Made by a program: the position numbers and the translations under genes. From the NCBI GenBank assembly GCA_027186245.1, contig CP114487.1, forward strand, positions 6,443,001 to 6,507,000: DNA of 64,000 nucleotides. The letters are read 5' to 3'. Positions 49,700 to 63,100 of the stretch are shown one piece after another. Below the pieces are notes generated by a model. The model saw only the letters and a program-made list of their open reading frames with translations. It was not told the DNA's origin and did no database searches. How positions within the stretch are numbered: position 1 is the stretch's first letter; the number at the start of each line of letters is the position of its first letter. The DNA is from Coriaria nepalensis. Taxonomy: Eukaryota; Streptophyta; Magnoliopsida; Cucurbitales; Coriariaceae.

Positions 49700-50504
49700 G
49701 CGCGAAAGGGAGAGATGGGGGAAAGAAATAAAATTAACACACAAACTCTCAATTGTCTTGATAATGAGCTCAACAGTGAAGCCCATATTATTGGGCTTTA
49801 TAATATTTGAACCCAATAAGGCATTTAAGACCCATTGTTGGAACTGAGAAAAATCTACATGTTTTTTAACATGTAAATCATTTCAATGTTAGAAACAAAT
49901 TAGGAGGAACTGTTTTGTTTGTTACGAGGTTCGCTTCAGATCGATCAAACGTTTTTTTACCAAAACACGGCATTATTACATAGTTGACAATTTTGTAGGG
50001 AGATAGTGAATGGATTTTGTATCTATGTATCTATCTATATGACAAGAAAAGCATCTCATTTGTTTCGTGTATTTGCTGCGAACTGCATCGTCTATATTGA
50101 TAAGCTACTTCTACTTGTGACCCTTTTTTTCCTTCTTTTTCTTTACCTTTTTTTTTTTTTTTTTTTTTGCCCCTACCAAATGCTAAAGCATCTGACTAGT
50201 AACTTTCAGCACCATGACATGAATTTTCTACCTAATTGATTAAAAGTGTCATTCAACTAATTGATCTTTCATCTTTTCTACCACTACCACTACCACTATC
50301 ACTACGCCTCATCTTTTCTCATTTTATATCTAAATCTGAATTTTTAACTGTAAAACAAGTTCGTCACGTATGTTATACATGTTACTTGGTCAGCGTAGAA
50401 ATTTCTTTGAATATTAACTTAATTATATAATATATCATATAATATATCATATGTTTTAATTAATATGTAAAATAAATTATTCAAGTGCAGCAAATATATA
50501 CATA

Positions 50505-50538
<34 letters not shown>

Positions 50539-52240
50539 TTTATAGTGAAAAAATATATAATTTTTTTTTGAAAGGTTAGAAATATATAATATATGATTTA
50601 TACTTGTATTTATTGCTTGTTTGATCCTCCACGGCTTTTTGTTTTCATTTTTTCCCTTTTTTTTTCAATTAAATCAGTTTTGAATTTTTTTTCTTTTTTA
50701 TTTCTGCTTAATTTCTTACTAAACTTATCATTAAAGATATGAAAACTAATTCATTTTTACAATTTTATTTTACACAATAAAATTATTTTTTATTTTACAC
50801 AATAAAATTATTTATTATTTTATTATTTTATTATTTTATAATATAATCGATAAAATTTAAATTTATAATATAATTTTACTTAATTTAAAAAATAATAATA
50901 TTTATATTTATTATCAGTTGAGTTTATTTCACTCTTAATTCTATCCATGTGTGTTGACTTTATTACTTTTCTTTTTTTTTTTTTTATTTAGATAGAATTA
51001 CTACTTGTATTAATGAAAATGAAAAAAAAAAAGTGCCATTTCGTCAATATTCAAACACATGAAAAAGAAGAAAAAAAAAAAAAAAAAAGGAGAAAACGCC
51101 ACAAGGAAAATGACAGATTAGTCCGTTTGAATACTATCATATCATAGGACACACATGCAGATGCGATTGATGTAAAACGCATGCGTGCCATCCAAACAAG
51201 TACCGCAGCAGTCTCTAATTTTGAGATCCTTTTCACATGAACATTCATTGGTCTATGCATCTATTCAAATTCATATCTCCTGCACATTCATTGGTCCCCA
51301 ACTCACCGGCCGGGCCGCACCTCCGCTCGCAATATGATAAAGCAACACACGTCTAATATATATATATAAAGGATATGACATAAAACTTAGACAAAATAAA
51401 ATGATATGACAATAATTATAAGACCACTTATTGATTTATTAATAAAATGAGCGGTTTAGATATTGTGAAATTATTTTTATATTTATTTAAATTTTATTTA
51501 AAATTAATCTCCTTAATATTTTATATATGTACTGATTTTTAATCCGATGTACGAAAATATTAAAAATATTTAGTAATGAAAATTAGGTTGTTGTTAAAAT
51601 AATAAATTAATTATATAAAGAAGTTGCTTTTGTTAAGTAGGCCAAAGTTTATTATTATTTTTTTTTGTTAAAATGCTTTAAGAAAATATAATAGAATAAG
51701 TTTAAAAATCAAAATTTTAGAAAAACCAAAACACTATTACTTGAAAGTTGAAACTTCAACCGACCAAACTCAAATCGATCTTGGTCTAAATGATCCTAAT
51801 CTCCCAAACCCGACATCTTAACTCGCTCTAAATAATCTCGATCTCCCAACCTCATTTTTTAGGCCTCCTCCCTTTTCTAGTGCCCAACCCGACGTCTAAG
51901 AATGTTTTCAAGTCGACATCCGCGATCAAGGCGTCACACCACCTCGCGATCAAGTTGTTCCTCTGCCTTGCAGTTCTCAAAGTCTCACGATCGAGAAGCA
52001 AACTCGAAGGAGTTATATGTAACTTTAGTTATCTTTAGATTAGATTGTTGGTGACAAACAAGTAAAAGTGAGGTGGAATACTGAAGATACAAGTTATCCA
52101 CATAAGATATTTGATAAAATTTCTAAGAGAATCCCAAACTTGATTTATTATTGTGGAATGAATGAAATTGATATGAATTAGTTAGAGAATAATTTTGTGA
52201 ATCTATTGATGAGGAGTTCACGGTTTGGGACTTAAAAAAT
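49700..52240. other. AT-rich intergenic region
   Basis: Poly-T tracts (50150-50168, 50520-50542), TA repeats near 50500, and a near-perfect doubling of TTTTATTTTACACAATAAAA at 50764-50812. The open frame at 51051-51260 (minus) has no family I can name. Confidence 0.45.
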
Positions 52241-52257
52241 AGGTTTAGGTGATCTTG

Positions 52258-52376
52258 AATTCGGTCTAAGTTCTCAGTCTGGGATTAGCAACTGTGTTCT
52301 CGGTCTGTGATTTGGTAACCCCATACTGAGAACTTAGTCTGGGATCACCAATCGTGTTCTCGGTCTAAGATCTTAG
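52258..52376. repeat. short tandem repeat around GTTCTCGGTCTGGGAT
   Basis: Four or five diverged copies of a unit near GTTCTCGGTCTGGGATNA with short spacers (AGCAACTGT, CACCAATCGT). One copy carries 'ACTTAGTCTGGGAT'. It lies just upstream of the third DUF1985 fragment. Confidence 0.65.
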
Positions 52377-52439
52377 ATATCGTCCTAAATAAATTTATTT
52401 ACTATAATTCTTTAATTTATTATGTAGTTCCTTATTATT

Positions 52440-53450
52440 TTGTGTTTGTTGTGAGGGCAGTAGTTACCTCAACTAAAACCAATTGTGTGCCGCGATCACC
52501 ATTTTTGTTGCATGATTACTTTCGATCGAAACTACACGAGGTGATTAAGAAGATTAAGAAGAAGTTGAATGTGAGAGAGTTGGAAATGTATCGGGCACCA
52601 TGCTTTGGGCATTTCCTAGATATGAATCCATGACTATTTTTCTTCGGTCAATTAACCTTAGCCTTGTAGTCCATCTAGTTCGGACCCAAAGAAGTATGAG
52701 GCATAGTTCTCCATAAAGGGTCATCCTCTCTAGTACTCGCAATATGAGTTCGCTCTAGTTATTCGACTGAAGTGTCATTGCCCACCAGCCGTATCTCATA
52801 GAATACTGAATAATACAGAATTGGTAGATAAATATTTGGTAGGGGAAACAAAATTTAAATTTGGTGACTTCATGGACATGTTCAACAAACTCCTTGGAAG
52901 TAAAAGGAGTGAAGATCATACTGAAAGGGTAAAAGTTAAAGAAGAGAAACATAAATTAGCCTTTATTTACTTCTTGGTGTCCGCTCTCTTAAGCATAGTA
53001 GAGAAGAGTAACTTTGACGATAGTTACCTATTTCTGGTCTCGAACTTAGAAATTCTTTAATAGTTATCCTTGGGGTAAATTAGTATACAAGAGATATATC
53101 AAATATATAAATCAGGACGACCTTGAGAAGAAGGTTAGGACAACTACTGAAAGAAAAGATGGTAAGGATGAAACCATGGATTTATACTATTTTTCATACA
53201 GTTTCCAGGTAATTATTACTCTCAAGTAGACTTTAATTAAAGTATGTTTCTAATATTTCAGTTCAGTCTTTGTTAATACATTTTAAATTACCTTACAGGT
53301 ATGCGCTTTTGAAGCTATTCTCAGCCTTGGAGGGGAATTTAAGATTCGTTTAGAAAAAATCGATAGTGCACAAATCCTTAATTGGGGGACGAAAAAATTC
53401 AAGGGATGCAAATATGTTTATGTCATCGTATAAGAATATCACAAAGACTT
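52440..53450 (+). pseudogene. DUF1985-type gene fragment, longest of three
   Basis: The plus strand starts with RELEMYRAPCFGHFLDMNP, the DUF1985 opening block (F-x-x-x-CFGHFLD). After frame changes, 52821-53060 reads DKYLVGETKFKFGDFMDMF and then FIYFLVSALLSIVEK. 53047 onward gives the NSYPWGKLVYKR-type block. After a possible intron it gives DLYYFSYSFQ and CAFEAILSLGGEF, then ILNWGTKKFKG. This order is that of DUF1985 proteins linked to Ulp1-like MULE transposons (established family knowledge). Stops interrupt it near 52631, 53057 and 53430. No protease catalytic triad was seen. It is a relic, closest in text to the 7.6 kb fragment. Confidence 0.7.
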
Positions 53451-53479
53451 TGGATAAAGGAAAGGTCATCTTTTATGGT

Positions 53480-55240
53480 TTTTTTTTATTGTAAATACTA
53501 AATTAGCATACCTTCACCAAATCTAACATTAAATATACTATTGGAAATCGGCAGTTCACAACCATACAGTAGAAGTGAACAATCAGTCTTAGTGTATAAT
53601 AAAAATTTTCTAAAAATATTTTTGCGATCCTTTGTATACATATAAATTAATCTACATTTATACGAAGAGGTCATACCTTTGCCTTACGTGAATCAATCGT
53701 CGAGACTCACACCACAATCTTCCAAATCGATCCTCAACATAATAAGATGTGTGTGGATATGTAGATATGACAAAGTTTTCTTTCTATTTTTCTCTTAGAA
53801 AAATCTTTAATGGAAAAAACCTTTTGAAAAAAAAGGTGTCTAATTTAATTAGGATGAGATGTCTTTATAGAACTTTATAGAACTTCATATGATCATCACA
53901 TGATATCTTTGATATAATTAAATCTTTTAAAATTCTTTTTAAAATAAAGTTTTAATCTATTTTAAATCATATCATCCTTTTGATGATATATTTGATAAGA
54001 TTAAATATAATAAAATCCTATCATATTATTTTTTGATGATATGTTTGATTTAGTCAAACCTATTTAAATCTGATTTAAAATAGAATCGTATCTATTTCAA
54101 ATCTTATTTGAATTTTAAATTAATTTATTAAACTAATCTAAATTTGACTTTTCTTAATTTTAATATTAAATCAATATTTCATATCAATTTAATATTATAC
54201 AAAATATATTCAATTCAAAATCAAATATATTAATATTTAAATTATTGATTCCGAATTTCACATTTAAATACATTTTTTAATTAATTAATTAACAAAAATT
54301 ATCTCATAATTACGAATTTGCCTCAGAAAACTTATTTTCTTGCAAATAAGTTTTTTTCAACATTTGTTTTTCTTACCCTATACAGTGTTTTATAAATGTA
54401 ATATGGGGACCATAGACCTATAATTTCAAGCTCCAATAAATTAGATTATTGATCAGACTATCTAATCTAATAAATCTAATTTATTAATCTCAATATTATT
54501 TCACTAAAAATATGATATTGCACTCTTATCATTATAGAATATATTTACTGAGTAATCATTAGTAATCCATTGATATAATCATTTCATGCATTCAATCCTC
54601 CAAAAATTGTTTCATAATTAGAAATGGTCAAAATTACTGTTTTACCCCTCTTATTATCTCTTTATCTTTAAATACTATTAATTCACTAGTGAATGGTCAA
54701 TTTATAACTTGATTATAAATTTGAGCTCAAAACCATTCAGTTCTAGAATTAACCCTTAAAGGAACCAATATACAATCTTATATAGAGAATGTTTGGATTT
54801 CATATCTGTAAATTATGTTCTGAACCACTTATCCCAACGAATCTCCAAAATAAAAGTATTTAGCTTGATTATACCAAAATACCGTGATGAGTGAATCAAA
54901 AGATCCAATTGACATAAACAAGAGTTCATGACTACTCAGGATTCAGATTGATCTGCATATAATCATCGATTGATATGAATTTAATTATTTATGGTAAACG
55001 GTATTTTAATAAAGAATTAATTTATATCGAGTCATGTCCTATATAATCCAATTATATAAAACACCTTCACTAAGATGTCTACCTATATCAGGGATCCACA
55101 TCTAGATCACATACATTCATAATGCTAGTTGACCGTACTAGCAACCACTAATTCATAAAGGATCGCTAAAAATATTTGAAATTTTTTTGTTATGTACTGG
55201 GACTAACAATCGCTTTCGGTGCCTAATTTTAAACCCATTT
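53480..55240 (-). mobile_element. LTR-retrotransposon-like non-coding DNA
   Basis: Read on the minus strand this region resembles the long AT-rich LTR at 15.7-17.9 kb in composition and word content (for example a TGTTGAAAAAAACTT start near 54367 and text on 'GGGGTAAAACAGTAA'). The ends are not defined and no coding part is present. It directly follows the DUF1985 relic. The assignment is tentative. Confidence 0.3.
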
Positions 55241-55565
55241 TCCACACATATGGATGATCCCCTCCTACTAGATAGGGAGGTCCCAGCAAATACACTTATG
55301 GATGATGTTTGGTAATTGGACCCAGTAAATAATTAATTTTATATTTATTTTCGTATTTTATTCTTCATAATAATTAATTTTTAATCACTGAATATTTTAA
55401 AATTAATTATTCATATTTTTTAGTATATAAGTCTCGATCCCTCCCACTAGACACAGAGGTCTCATCAAATGTATCAATGGATGATATCCTGATAGCTGGA
55501 TCCGATATATAATTAATTTTTTTTTGTATTTTATTCTTCATAATAATTAATTTTTTTAATAACTT
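55240..55565. repeat. tandem duplication, period about 170 bp
   Basis: Two copies, about 55240-55390 and 55410-55565. Each has a CCTCCYACTAGA core, then ATGGATGAT, then ATAATTAATTTT and TATTTTATTCTTCATAATAA. Identity is roughly 80% by eye. Confidence 0.65.
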
Positions 55566-57540
55566 AATAACTTTAAATAAGAGGAAGTGCACAGTCAATA
55601 TGCTTAGATTTGATTCAAATATTGTAAATTGAAGAGATAATAGAAGAGATTGTGAGCAGTAAAAAAATAGAATATCGCAATCTTAAATAAAGAACTAAAA
55701 AGTTGAATATCATGAACATTAAAATGGAATATTACGAGTAGATAATTGAAATATTCAGTTACTGTTTGACCATGGGGTGTTAGGTTGAGAAAAATAGACT
55801 ATCGTACATGCAATGGTCACATAACGAGCAATGAATGTACTTTTTATTAAGATATCACAAACTAAAGGAGATAGTTGAAGAAATTATGGACAGTTACAGT
55901 GAAAAAAATAAAAAGATAATAAACTAAAAAGTATAAGGGCAATAATAGAAAAATTATGGGAAAAAGATGTGACACGTAGCTACGTATCATTGGGCTCTAA
56001 ATTAAAACTCAAATTTTATATATTATTATATTATATTATATTATATTATATAAATAAATAAATAAATAATGACTTTTAGTCATCGTTCGTTTCACTTTCA
56101 ATATTTTAGTTCAACTCCTAAAATTGCAGTTTTGAGTATGCACGTCGAACCTAACTATGATATTGTTTTTAAATTTTCACTAAAATGTTCTTGTTAGTGA
56201 CATAATCTTTTAATATATTTTAATATATTACATATTTTGATTTTTTATAGAATAAAAAAAAAGGTTATAGGTATTATATTATCTATAATATATATTACAT
56301 AATCTTAATTTTTATTATAATATTTTTATATATTATATTATTTAATTATATTATTTAATTATATTATTACTCAAAAAATCTATAATAAAATCTACAGTAC
56401 ACGTGCTCATAAAATCAGACACTATATAATAAATACACAAAAAGTTTATATATTTTATCCGTGACACATTTTCAACCTTTTGAATTATTTGATGACGTCC
56501 GCAAGAGAGAATTTCCGTCCATCACGTGCAAGAGAATTTTGGCTTGGTGAACGATCATCTTCCAAACAACTATTACCAACCAATCTTCCAAGCTAATTGA
56601 GCTAAGGATACATCAATGTTTGATTAGTTTCCGCCTAATATCAGAGTGTTATGGATGTTGGAATTAAAATATTCTTCTTATTGATATTGATTGATAAATA
56701 ATTCTCAAAAAATATTTTATATAATATCGAATTCAAAATTTCTCAACTATTTCAAGTTTCTCTTATGTTTGAAATAATTTTTGTGTTTATTCCTCTCCTC
56801 ATTCTTTGAATTAGTCAGATTAGAACTTCTCTCTTAGCCCTCCTTTGTTTAACGACGCGTAATCCCTCCCTCTTTTATTTATTTTTCTCATTCTTGACTC
56901 TATTTTTCATAAAAAAGAGAATGAACCTCACTTTATCTGATCTGCTCCGAAATATATTTATTCAGTTCAGTTAGGACTATAGACAAAAAATAAATTTCAA
57001 CTAGATTTTGGATCCTAAAAACCAAAATTTTAATGGGTCAAGATCTGGAAACCGACATGTGTACGTGGATAATTTATCCACATTTTTATGGCAGTATTTT
57101 TCATTTCAATTTTATTTTTTGCTAAAGTTCAAAAAATTTGGCGGAGGATTCATCCATGTTCCACCGCATGCTCTCTATTTTGTTAAAAAGGAATTGTAAT
57201 ATTGTAATTCTAACAACATCATAATTAAGCAGAAGATATCATATTTGTTATATATAAATAATACATCTCTTAAATATAATTAGTGATCACTTGTTAGTTT
57301 GATCTTAATAAAATATCAAATATTGAAAAGAAAAAAAAAATCGAGTATGTAAACATTTTGGGAAGTATTCCAAATTTAAATTTTCAGACAAATTAAGAAG
57401 AAGATTAAGGAAACGTGATAATTTGATGTAAGGATAAATATTAAGGAAATCGTGTTTAGCTAAATTATTATTTTCGTTAGGATTGAGTATTTTTGTTACA
57501 ATGTTAAAATTTAAAGAAAAATTCATTTCAAAAGATTAAT
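55566..57540. other. AT-rich intergenic region
   Basis: A simple (TTATA)n run near 56025-56050 is followed by (AAAT)n. No coding signal is supported. The open frame 57008-57199 has no recognisable domain. Confidence 0.45.
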
Positions 57541-57547
57541 CTAACGG

Positions 57548-58400
57548 GTGAGAGAATTCCAAAATGTTAAGAACTCACCTCAATTTACTTATGTAAGTGA
57601 TGTGGGATTAGTTGGCAGATCGTTCACACCCCTTAAGATAATGGTCATTCTAGACGGCTTTGCATTCAAACGTGTCAAAGTAAGGGTAGTTGAATTTATA
57701 GATAACACTCCTCCTAAAACACTAGCAATATGTGTAGCATATCAGGAACAAAGTAGTTGATTGGAAACCATGGAAACTGAACCCAAATAGGGGTAATTAA
57801 AGCATCATGCTTTGTATTAAAAGCCTTGTTCCAGCAATGAATCTTATAAAAGAAACTTTTTATCGAAGAAACCTTTCTTGTCAAAGCTATGAGTATGTCC
57901 TTTTCCAAAACAAAACGTATCAAAAGAGATCTTGAGTCCATGAGTCCCATGATGAAATTCCCCTCAATACCCCAATTAGCTTTGATATAAGACTGAATTT
58001 CCTCTAACGATGGACGACCATTCATAAACTTTAACACCACTGCCTTATCAAACAGTTCGAAATTATTGATGGAGAAAAAGATACTATTGAGAAACCATCC
58101 TTCAGGTAAGTTCTTGATTTAACAGAGATTGATGGAAGACTAGTAAATCCCGATAAGGAAGTTGCATTAGTCCTAACAAAGCTTTCGCCTGAGATAACGA
58201 ATTTGCCTTATTGCTATCCCGTGGACCCACTGTAGGATCTGAAGGAGGCATAGAGAAGAAGAACTCCCTCCCATGCATGCAGACGTGAATAAAAAGAGAA
58301 AAACTAGATCCATAGCAAGATGAAACCAAAATAAAGAATCAATCCCTTCGATCAAAGTGAGCAAAGAGACTTTAGAAACTAGTTTACCGGCATTGGCCAC
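57548..58400 (-). pseudogene. LINE ORF1-like fragment (DUF4283)
   Basis: The minus strand reads VVLKFMNGRPSLEEIQSYIK, then MDSRSLLIRFVLEKDILIAL, then PIWVQFPWFPINYF. These are the V-LK-x-x-x-RPS-x-x-x-I, LIR-x-x-x-E-x-D and P-x-WV-x-x-P-x-x-P blocks of DUF4283, the ORF1 nucleic-acid-binding domain of plant L1-type LINEs. The frame breaks near 57714 and continues in another frame with a TLTLTRLNAKPSR-like stretch. No zinc knuckle, endonuclease or RT was found next to it, so it is a short dead copy. Confidence 0.75.
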
Positions 58401-59950
58401 TAACGGATGGAACGCTTCTACACTACTAGGTCAAATCTTCCCAATACTCACATCTTCTACATTTATTTATTTCTCTTAAATTGATTTATCATTTAATGTT
58501 TTCTTATATACATATTTTATTTATTTCCATATTTACCAAATTTATTTTTCCATTAATAATAGCAATCACATTTATTCCACCCCTTAAAAAAAAATGGAGC
58601 ATTATATTTTAGTTAATCAAAACAACACAATCCGGTCCGACCGCAGCCGATGCCTACAACAACTGACCCAACCGTAATCTAGTTGGGTCCAATCGAAGAT
58701 TTTGTCCAATTCTAATTTTCACTTGTTTATTTTTCATCCTTGAATTTTTACATGTAAATTTAATTATTATAAAATTAATTAATATTTATACATGTAAAAT
58801 TAATTAAAATTACCATTAAACAGGTTCAATGCTTTGACCTCCAATAGATCCATGGAGCTCGAAGCTCCTACTTGGAGCTTTGACTTCCATACTTTGGAAA
58901 AGTGTTTTTGGATGAATAAAAATAATATTATTTATGAATATTTTTTCTAATTATCAAAAGATAAAAATATAACTAAAAAACATATATTGGGTTTATTCAA
59001 AAACACATATGTCATTAAAAAATATATTTTTAATTTTATAAATGTAAAGTTTAAAAATATATTTTAAAATTTTAAAAAGTATTTTTTTAAAACATATAAC
59101 AAAAGGGTCCTAAGTCTTTATTATTATAAATATATATTTATTAAAGAAATTATGATAGAATCGGAAGCACATATTTATTAATTATATACACTTCAATGCT
59201 TTTTCGATAATATTAAAATGACTTTCATTTTTCAAATTAGATAAAAATATAAAAGCTATGTTAAGGAAGAAAAGCAGCACCAATTATAATAAAAATGATA
59301 AATATAAAAAAATAAAGAAAAAAAAAATAGTAACACGTTAAAATAATAACATACCTTTTAATTTTAGAGTTGACTATTACATTTTAAACATAATTATTTA
59401 AATAAATTTTATTCTATTTCTAATATATTTATATCTTTTTATTATAATTATAAATTTATTTTTTTATATTATATTATAAATAATATTTATAATTATGATA
59501 TAATATAATGATATAACTCGACACATAAATTATTATGACACGTAAACCCGCGTTTTTTCAGAGCGGTCCGAATCGAATATTTGTTAGGCGAAGGATCCAC
59601 GTTTTCCAAAAATCAGAACCCGGAGACAAATGCATATTCCTTGCCCCCGACCATTTGAATTCTTATTTTGAGAATTTTGAGAATAAATAAATGCAATTTT
59701 TTATTCCGGAATTTTAATTTTAGTTTAATTTTCATCTTCTATCTTCTTCCTTTCTCTCTCCTCCCTATTTCTGTCACTTTTCTCTCTCCCTAAGAAAACG
59801 AGGCGAGCCCTAAATTCTCAATCTGCTACATAATCACTTTTATTTTTTATCATCCTCCATACCTCGTATCTTCGATCACCTTCTCAAGTTCACTGATTTC
59901 AACGATATTTCTCCGGTCTGTTAATTCTCCCGCTGGCTAATCTTTTGACC
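58401..59950. other. AT-rich intergenic and upstream region of the UBP gene
   Basis: AT-rich DNA up to about 59550, then pyrimidine-rich DNA (TTCTTCCTTTCTCTCTCC near 59743) that looks like the promoter/leader of the plus-strand UBP gene. Confidence 0.45.
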
Positions 59951-59958
59951 GTTGGTCT

Positions 59959-60158
59959 ATGCTCTCAAATCACCGGCGGTTCTGATTTTGTCGAGTTCTT
60001 CATGCGCAATCGGCGGTACAGTCGCCGTCATAGGCCTCACAGGCAGCTCAACCGTCTAATCTATGTCTGGTGGCGGGAATAGAAGAAGCTTAGGAATTTG
60101 TGCTTTCCTTGGATGTGTTTTGGTACAGAGGTATAGATGCTTGTTACAGCGGATCTAG
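59959..60158 (+). promoter_or_regulatory. three uORFs in the UBP leader
   Basis: ATGs at 59959 (8 codons), 60002 (26 codons, very arginine-rich, ends 60082) and 60063 (31 codons, ends 60158) precede the main ATG at 60137. The third overlaps the main start out of frame. Whether all are transcribed depends on the start site, which is not known. Confidence 0.55.
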
Positions 60159-63100
60159 GTTTTAAGAGCCTGGTCCTCCTCGTGGCGTGTCTGATTTTTC
60201 CGGTGATCGGGTTTGTAATTAGGCGTAAATGGCGAAACTCCTTGGCGAGGAAGGAGGAGATCAAGCGCCTTGTGATTTTGGCTTCAGAAGAGGCTGCCAG
60301 AGCCGAGATAGAGACGTCCAGTGGGTACAATTACCCTGCACCGATTTATCAGAGCAACACTTACACTGCATCCCCAATTTATCAACACAATAATTACACT
60401 GCATCGCCAATTTATCAGAGCAAAAGCAAGAATTATACTGCCTCATCAAGTAACCATTGTGCCCTTTGTTTCAGTCCCACCACTACTCGTTGCGCTCGAT
60501 GCAAAGCTGTTCGATACTGGTATACTCTTCCTTCTATTTTTATGTTTTTATTCGGGATTCGTAAATTCTCAATTTTAGGATTGCTTGCACTTATTAGTGC
60601 TTCTGCTTGTTGCTAGGTTATAAATTTGGTCTCTGGGTAATTTTACATAGACATTATATTTTGATTTCATAGTCATTTTAGATGAACAGAACCCTTTTTG
60701 ATTGATTTGAGTAATTTCAAATGACATTAAAAAAACAATGAATCAAGTGAAGACTACATGTGTGAGTTGATTTTAGAGCGTGCCATTTTAATAAAAATGG
60801 ACTGATATCAGCAACTGGAGGCTGTGTTGAGACACAGTATACTGATTCGATGTTCTTTTAGTTGAGAGTAAGAAGTGAACTCATCACTCTAAGCTTTCCA
60901 TTATAACAAAATTGTATGCCTACTACCATTCATTTTACATTTTTATGATTCCCTAGGTTTTGCAGAGAAGCTCAGGATTTTTTTCTTTAATGAAGTTGTT
61001 TGGTACAATTCAGTGTCTAAGTACTTAATGTTAGGGAATCTGTTGATTGGAAAGAATATAACTGTAATATAGTACAGAACTCTGCACCCTTTGCCTTTAA
61101 TTTTGTTTTTCTTGTACCTGGAGGATCCTCCTAACATTTGATTTTCATTACGTTCACAACCTTCTTATAAATCTTATCAGCTCAGGTAAGTGTCAAATTA
61201 TTCACTGGCGACAAGGTCATAAGGACAACTGCCACCCTCCAAGCGGCACTGACTCCAATACAGCTGCTGAGATAGAAAATGACTATGAACGGCAGGTGAG
61301 GAAACAAGAACATTATGAAACTTATGGTGGAAAGTTTGAGACTGAAGGCAAGCAAAGTATAAGCTCACATAAAATATCACATGAGGAATCTGCATTGTCT
61401 GACTCTGGTTGCTCTGATTCTCCCAAAACTTCTAGTAGGAAGGAAAATGATGGTATTGAAGTTGATGTGCCTGCAGATACGGAAAAGTCTACTCTTAAAG
61501 CATTTGTTGCCTCACTTTCTGGATCTCCTACCTCTAATACAAGCAGTAAATCATCTGATAATTCTTCTGTCAGTGACACCAGTAGCATTCAAAATGAGCC
61601 AGAGAAATCTGATGGATATTTATCAGCTGATACTGCACTTGACAATCTCGAGACTCCTCCTGGCTTTAGCATTACAGACCAAACTGGGCCATTATCTCCA
61701 AAGTTTGCTAGCTTGGTTGATTCTGTAAAGCCTTTTAAGAAACTGACCGAAATAAACCTGCTAAAACCAGCTAGAGTTGTTGGCAGAGAGAGTGAGGTTG
61801 CTTGGCTTAGTTCTTCACATCTGAGCAAAGGTAGCCAGCATGAAGCTTCTGATTCTGAGCCTCCCCCAGTTTTTTCTAGGTTTTGGAGGAAAGCTCTTGA
61901 CCCTAATGGGTCTGGAAATAAAGCTTACGATGATACGACCATGTCTAGCTGTAATGGATCCAACAATGTTGGGATATCTGACTCCCAGTCTTTCCAACAG
62001 TTGTCGTCCAATGCTTCTGGTAATACTCCTCGTTTATATCAAGAAAGCTCAGGGGTGAAGAAAGACATATCAGATGGTGCTCTTCCGGATGCTTCAAGGA
62101 TCAATAAACCTACTGATGGAGTGAACTTATCAGAGAATAATGGCATTGACTCATCAAAGGTTAGAAGTTCCCCATTGATTAGCCATGAAGGGTGTGCACC
62201 CAGAGATAATGTTGCTAGTCCTGCTTCAGCAAGTCTAGATGACTCAAATTGCACTCCACCCCTGAGGTCGGAGAGGTCAAATAATGATGGGGTGCCTACC
62301 AGAATTTATCCAAAATCGTTGAAATCTAGAGATGTTGGATGTTTACCCTCTGGTTCTTCTGATACTAGTTTGTCATCAAGTATAAGATTGCAATCGGATC
62401 CACTCACTCGGCAAGTAAAAGTAGGAAAAGTTGACATGCAGGCTAGTTCCGTAGTTTCTTCCCAAGCTGTAAATTCTTCAAATTCAAGAAATGGCTTAAA
62501 AACATCTGTGCGGAAAGTCGTCGATCACCTTGAAGGATCAAAATTATCAAGAAACCATAATTCGGGCGTGGTTAGTGAAGTTGCTGGAAGGCCCAATGGC
62601 AAGGTTTTGTGTGAATTTTACTGTTCATCCCATGTTGTATATCAACCCATTGTAGAATGCAGTAACTCTTTAATTAATGCAGGGGATTTTTCTGTACGAT
62701 TTCTTTGTCAAGCTTTATCATTGGAAGAAGGAGGAACTGCGGCCATCTGGTCTCATAAACTGTGGTAACAGGTAATATACATGGCCCCACTGAGTGATGT
62801 GTATTCGAACTATATGATACATGGCTATCAGAAATAGACATATCTCTTAGGCTGTTTATTAAGCTCTCAAGCCTTTTGCTTCATATATTTTAAAGAAGAA
62901 TAAAGATCAGATTTAGTGTTTAGCACAATTTGAACTTACTGCCCATTGCTGTATATATTACTTTGTATTTATGTTTACATACATATTCTTTTTGTCATAA
63001 TATAGAATACTTCCTGTTGATGTCGTTTTGGTGACTCGGAGCATACTTCTTGAAAGATTTTTCTCAGTGGCTTACTATTGGTCTTAGACATTAATTAGCC

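Noticed and set aside
49547..49816. Minus-strand frame with a long Ser-Leu repeat
   Set aside because: It is the CT microsatellite read as codons; it lies in the leader of the polymerase gene.
61322..62254. Several minus-strand and shifted plus-strand frames
   Set aside because: Shadows of the large Ser-rich exon of the UBP16-like gene.
62604..62682. Read-through of UBP exon 2 to a stop at 62768
   Set aside because: The conserved [12 protein letters not shown]...GLINCGN text is in another frame that is reached by splicing 62603 to 62683, so the read-through frame is intronic.
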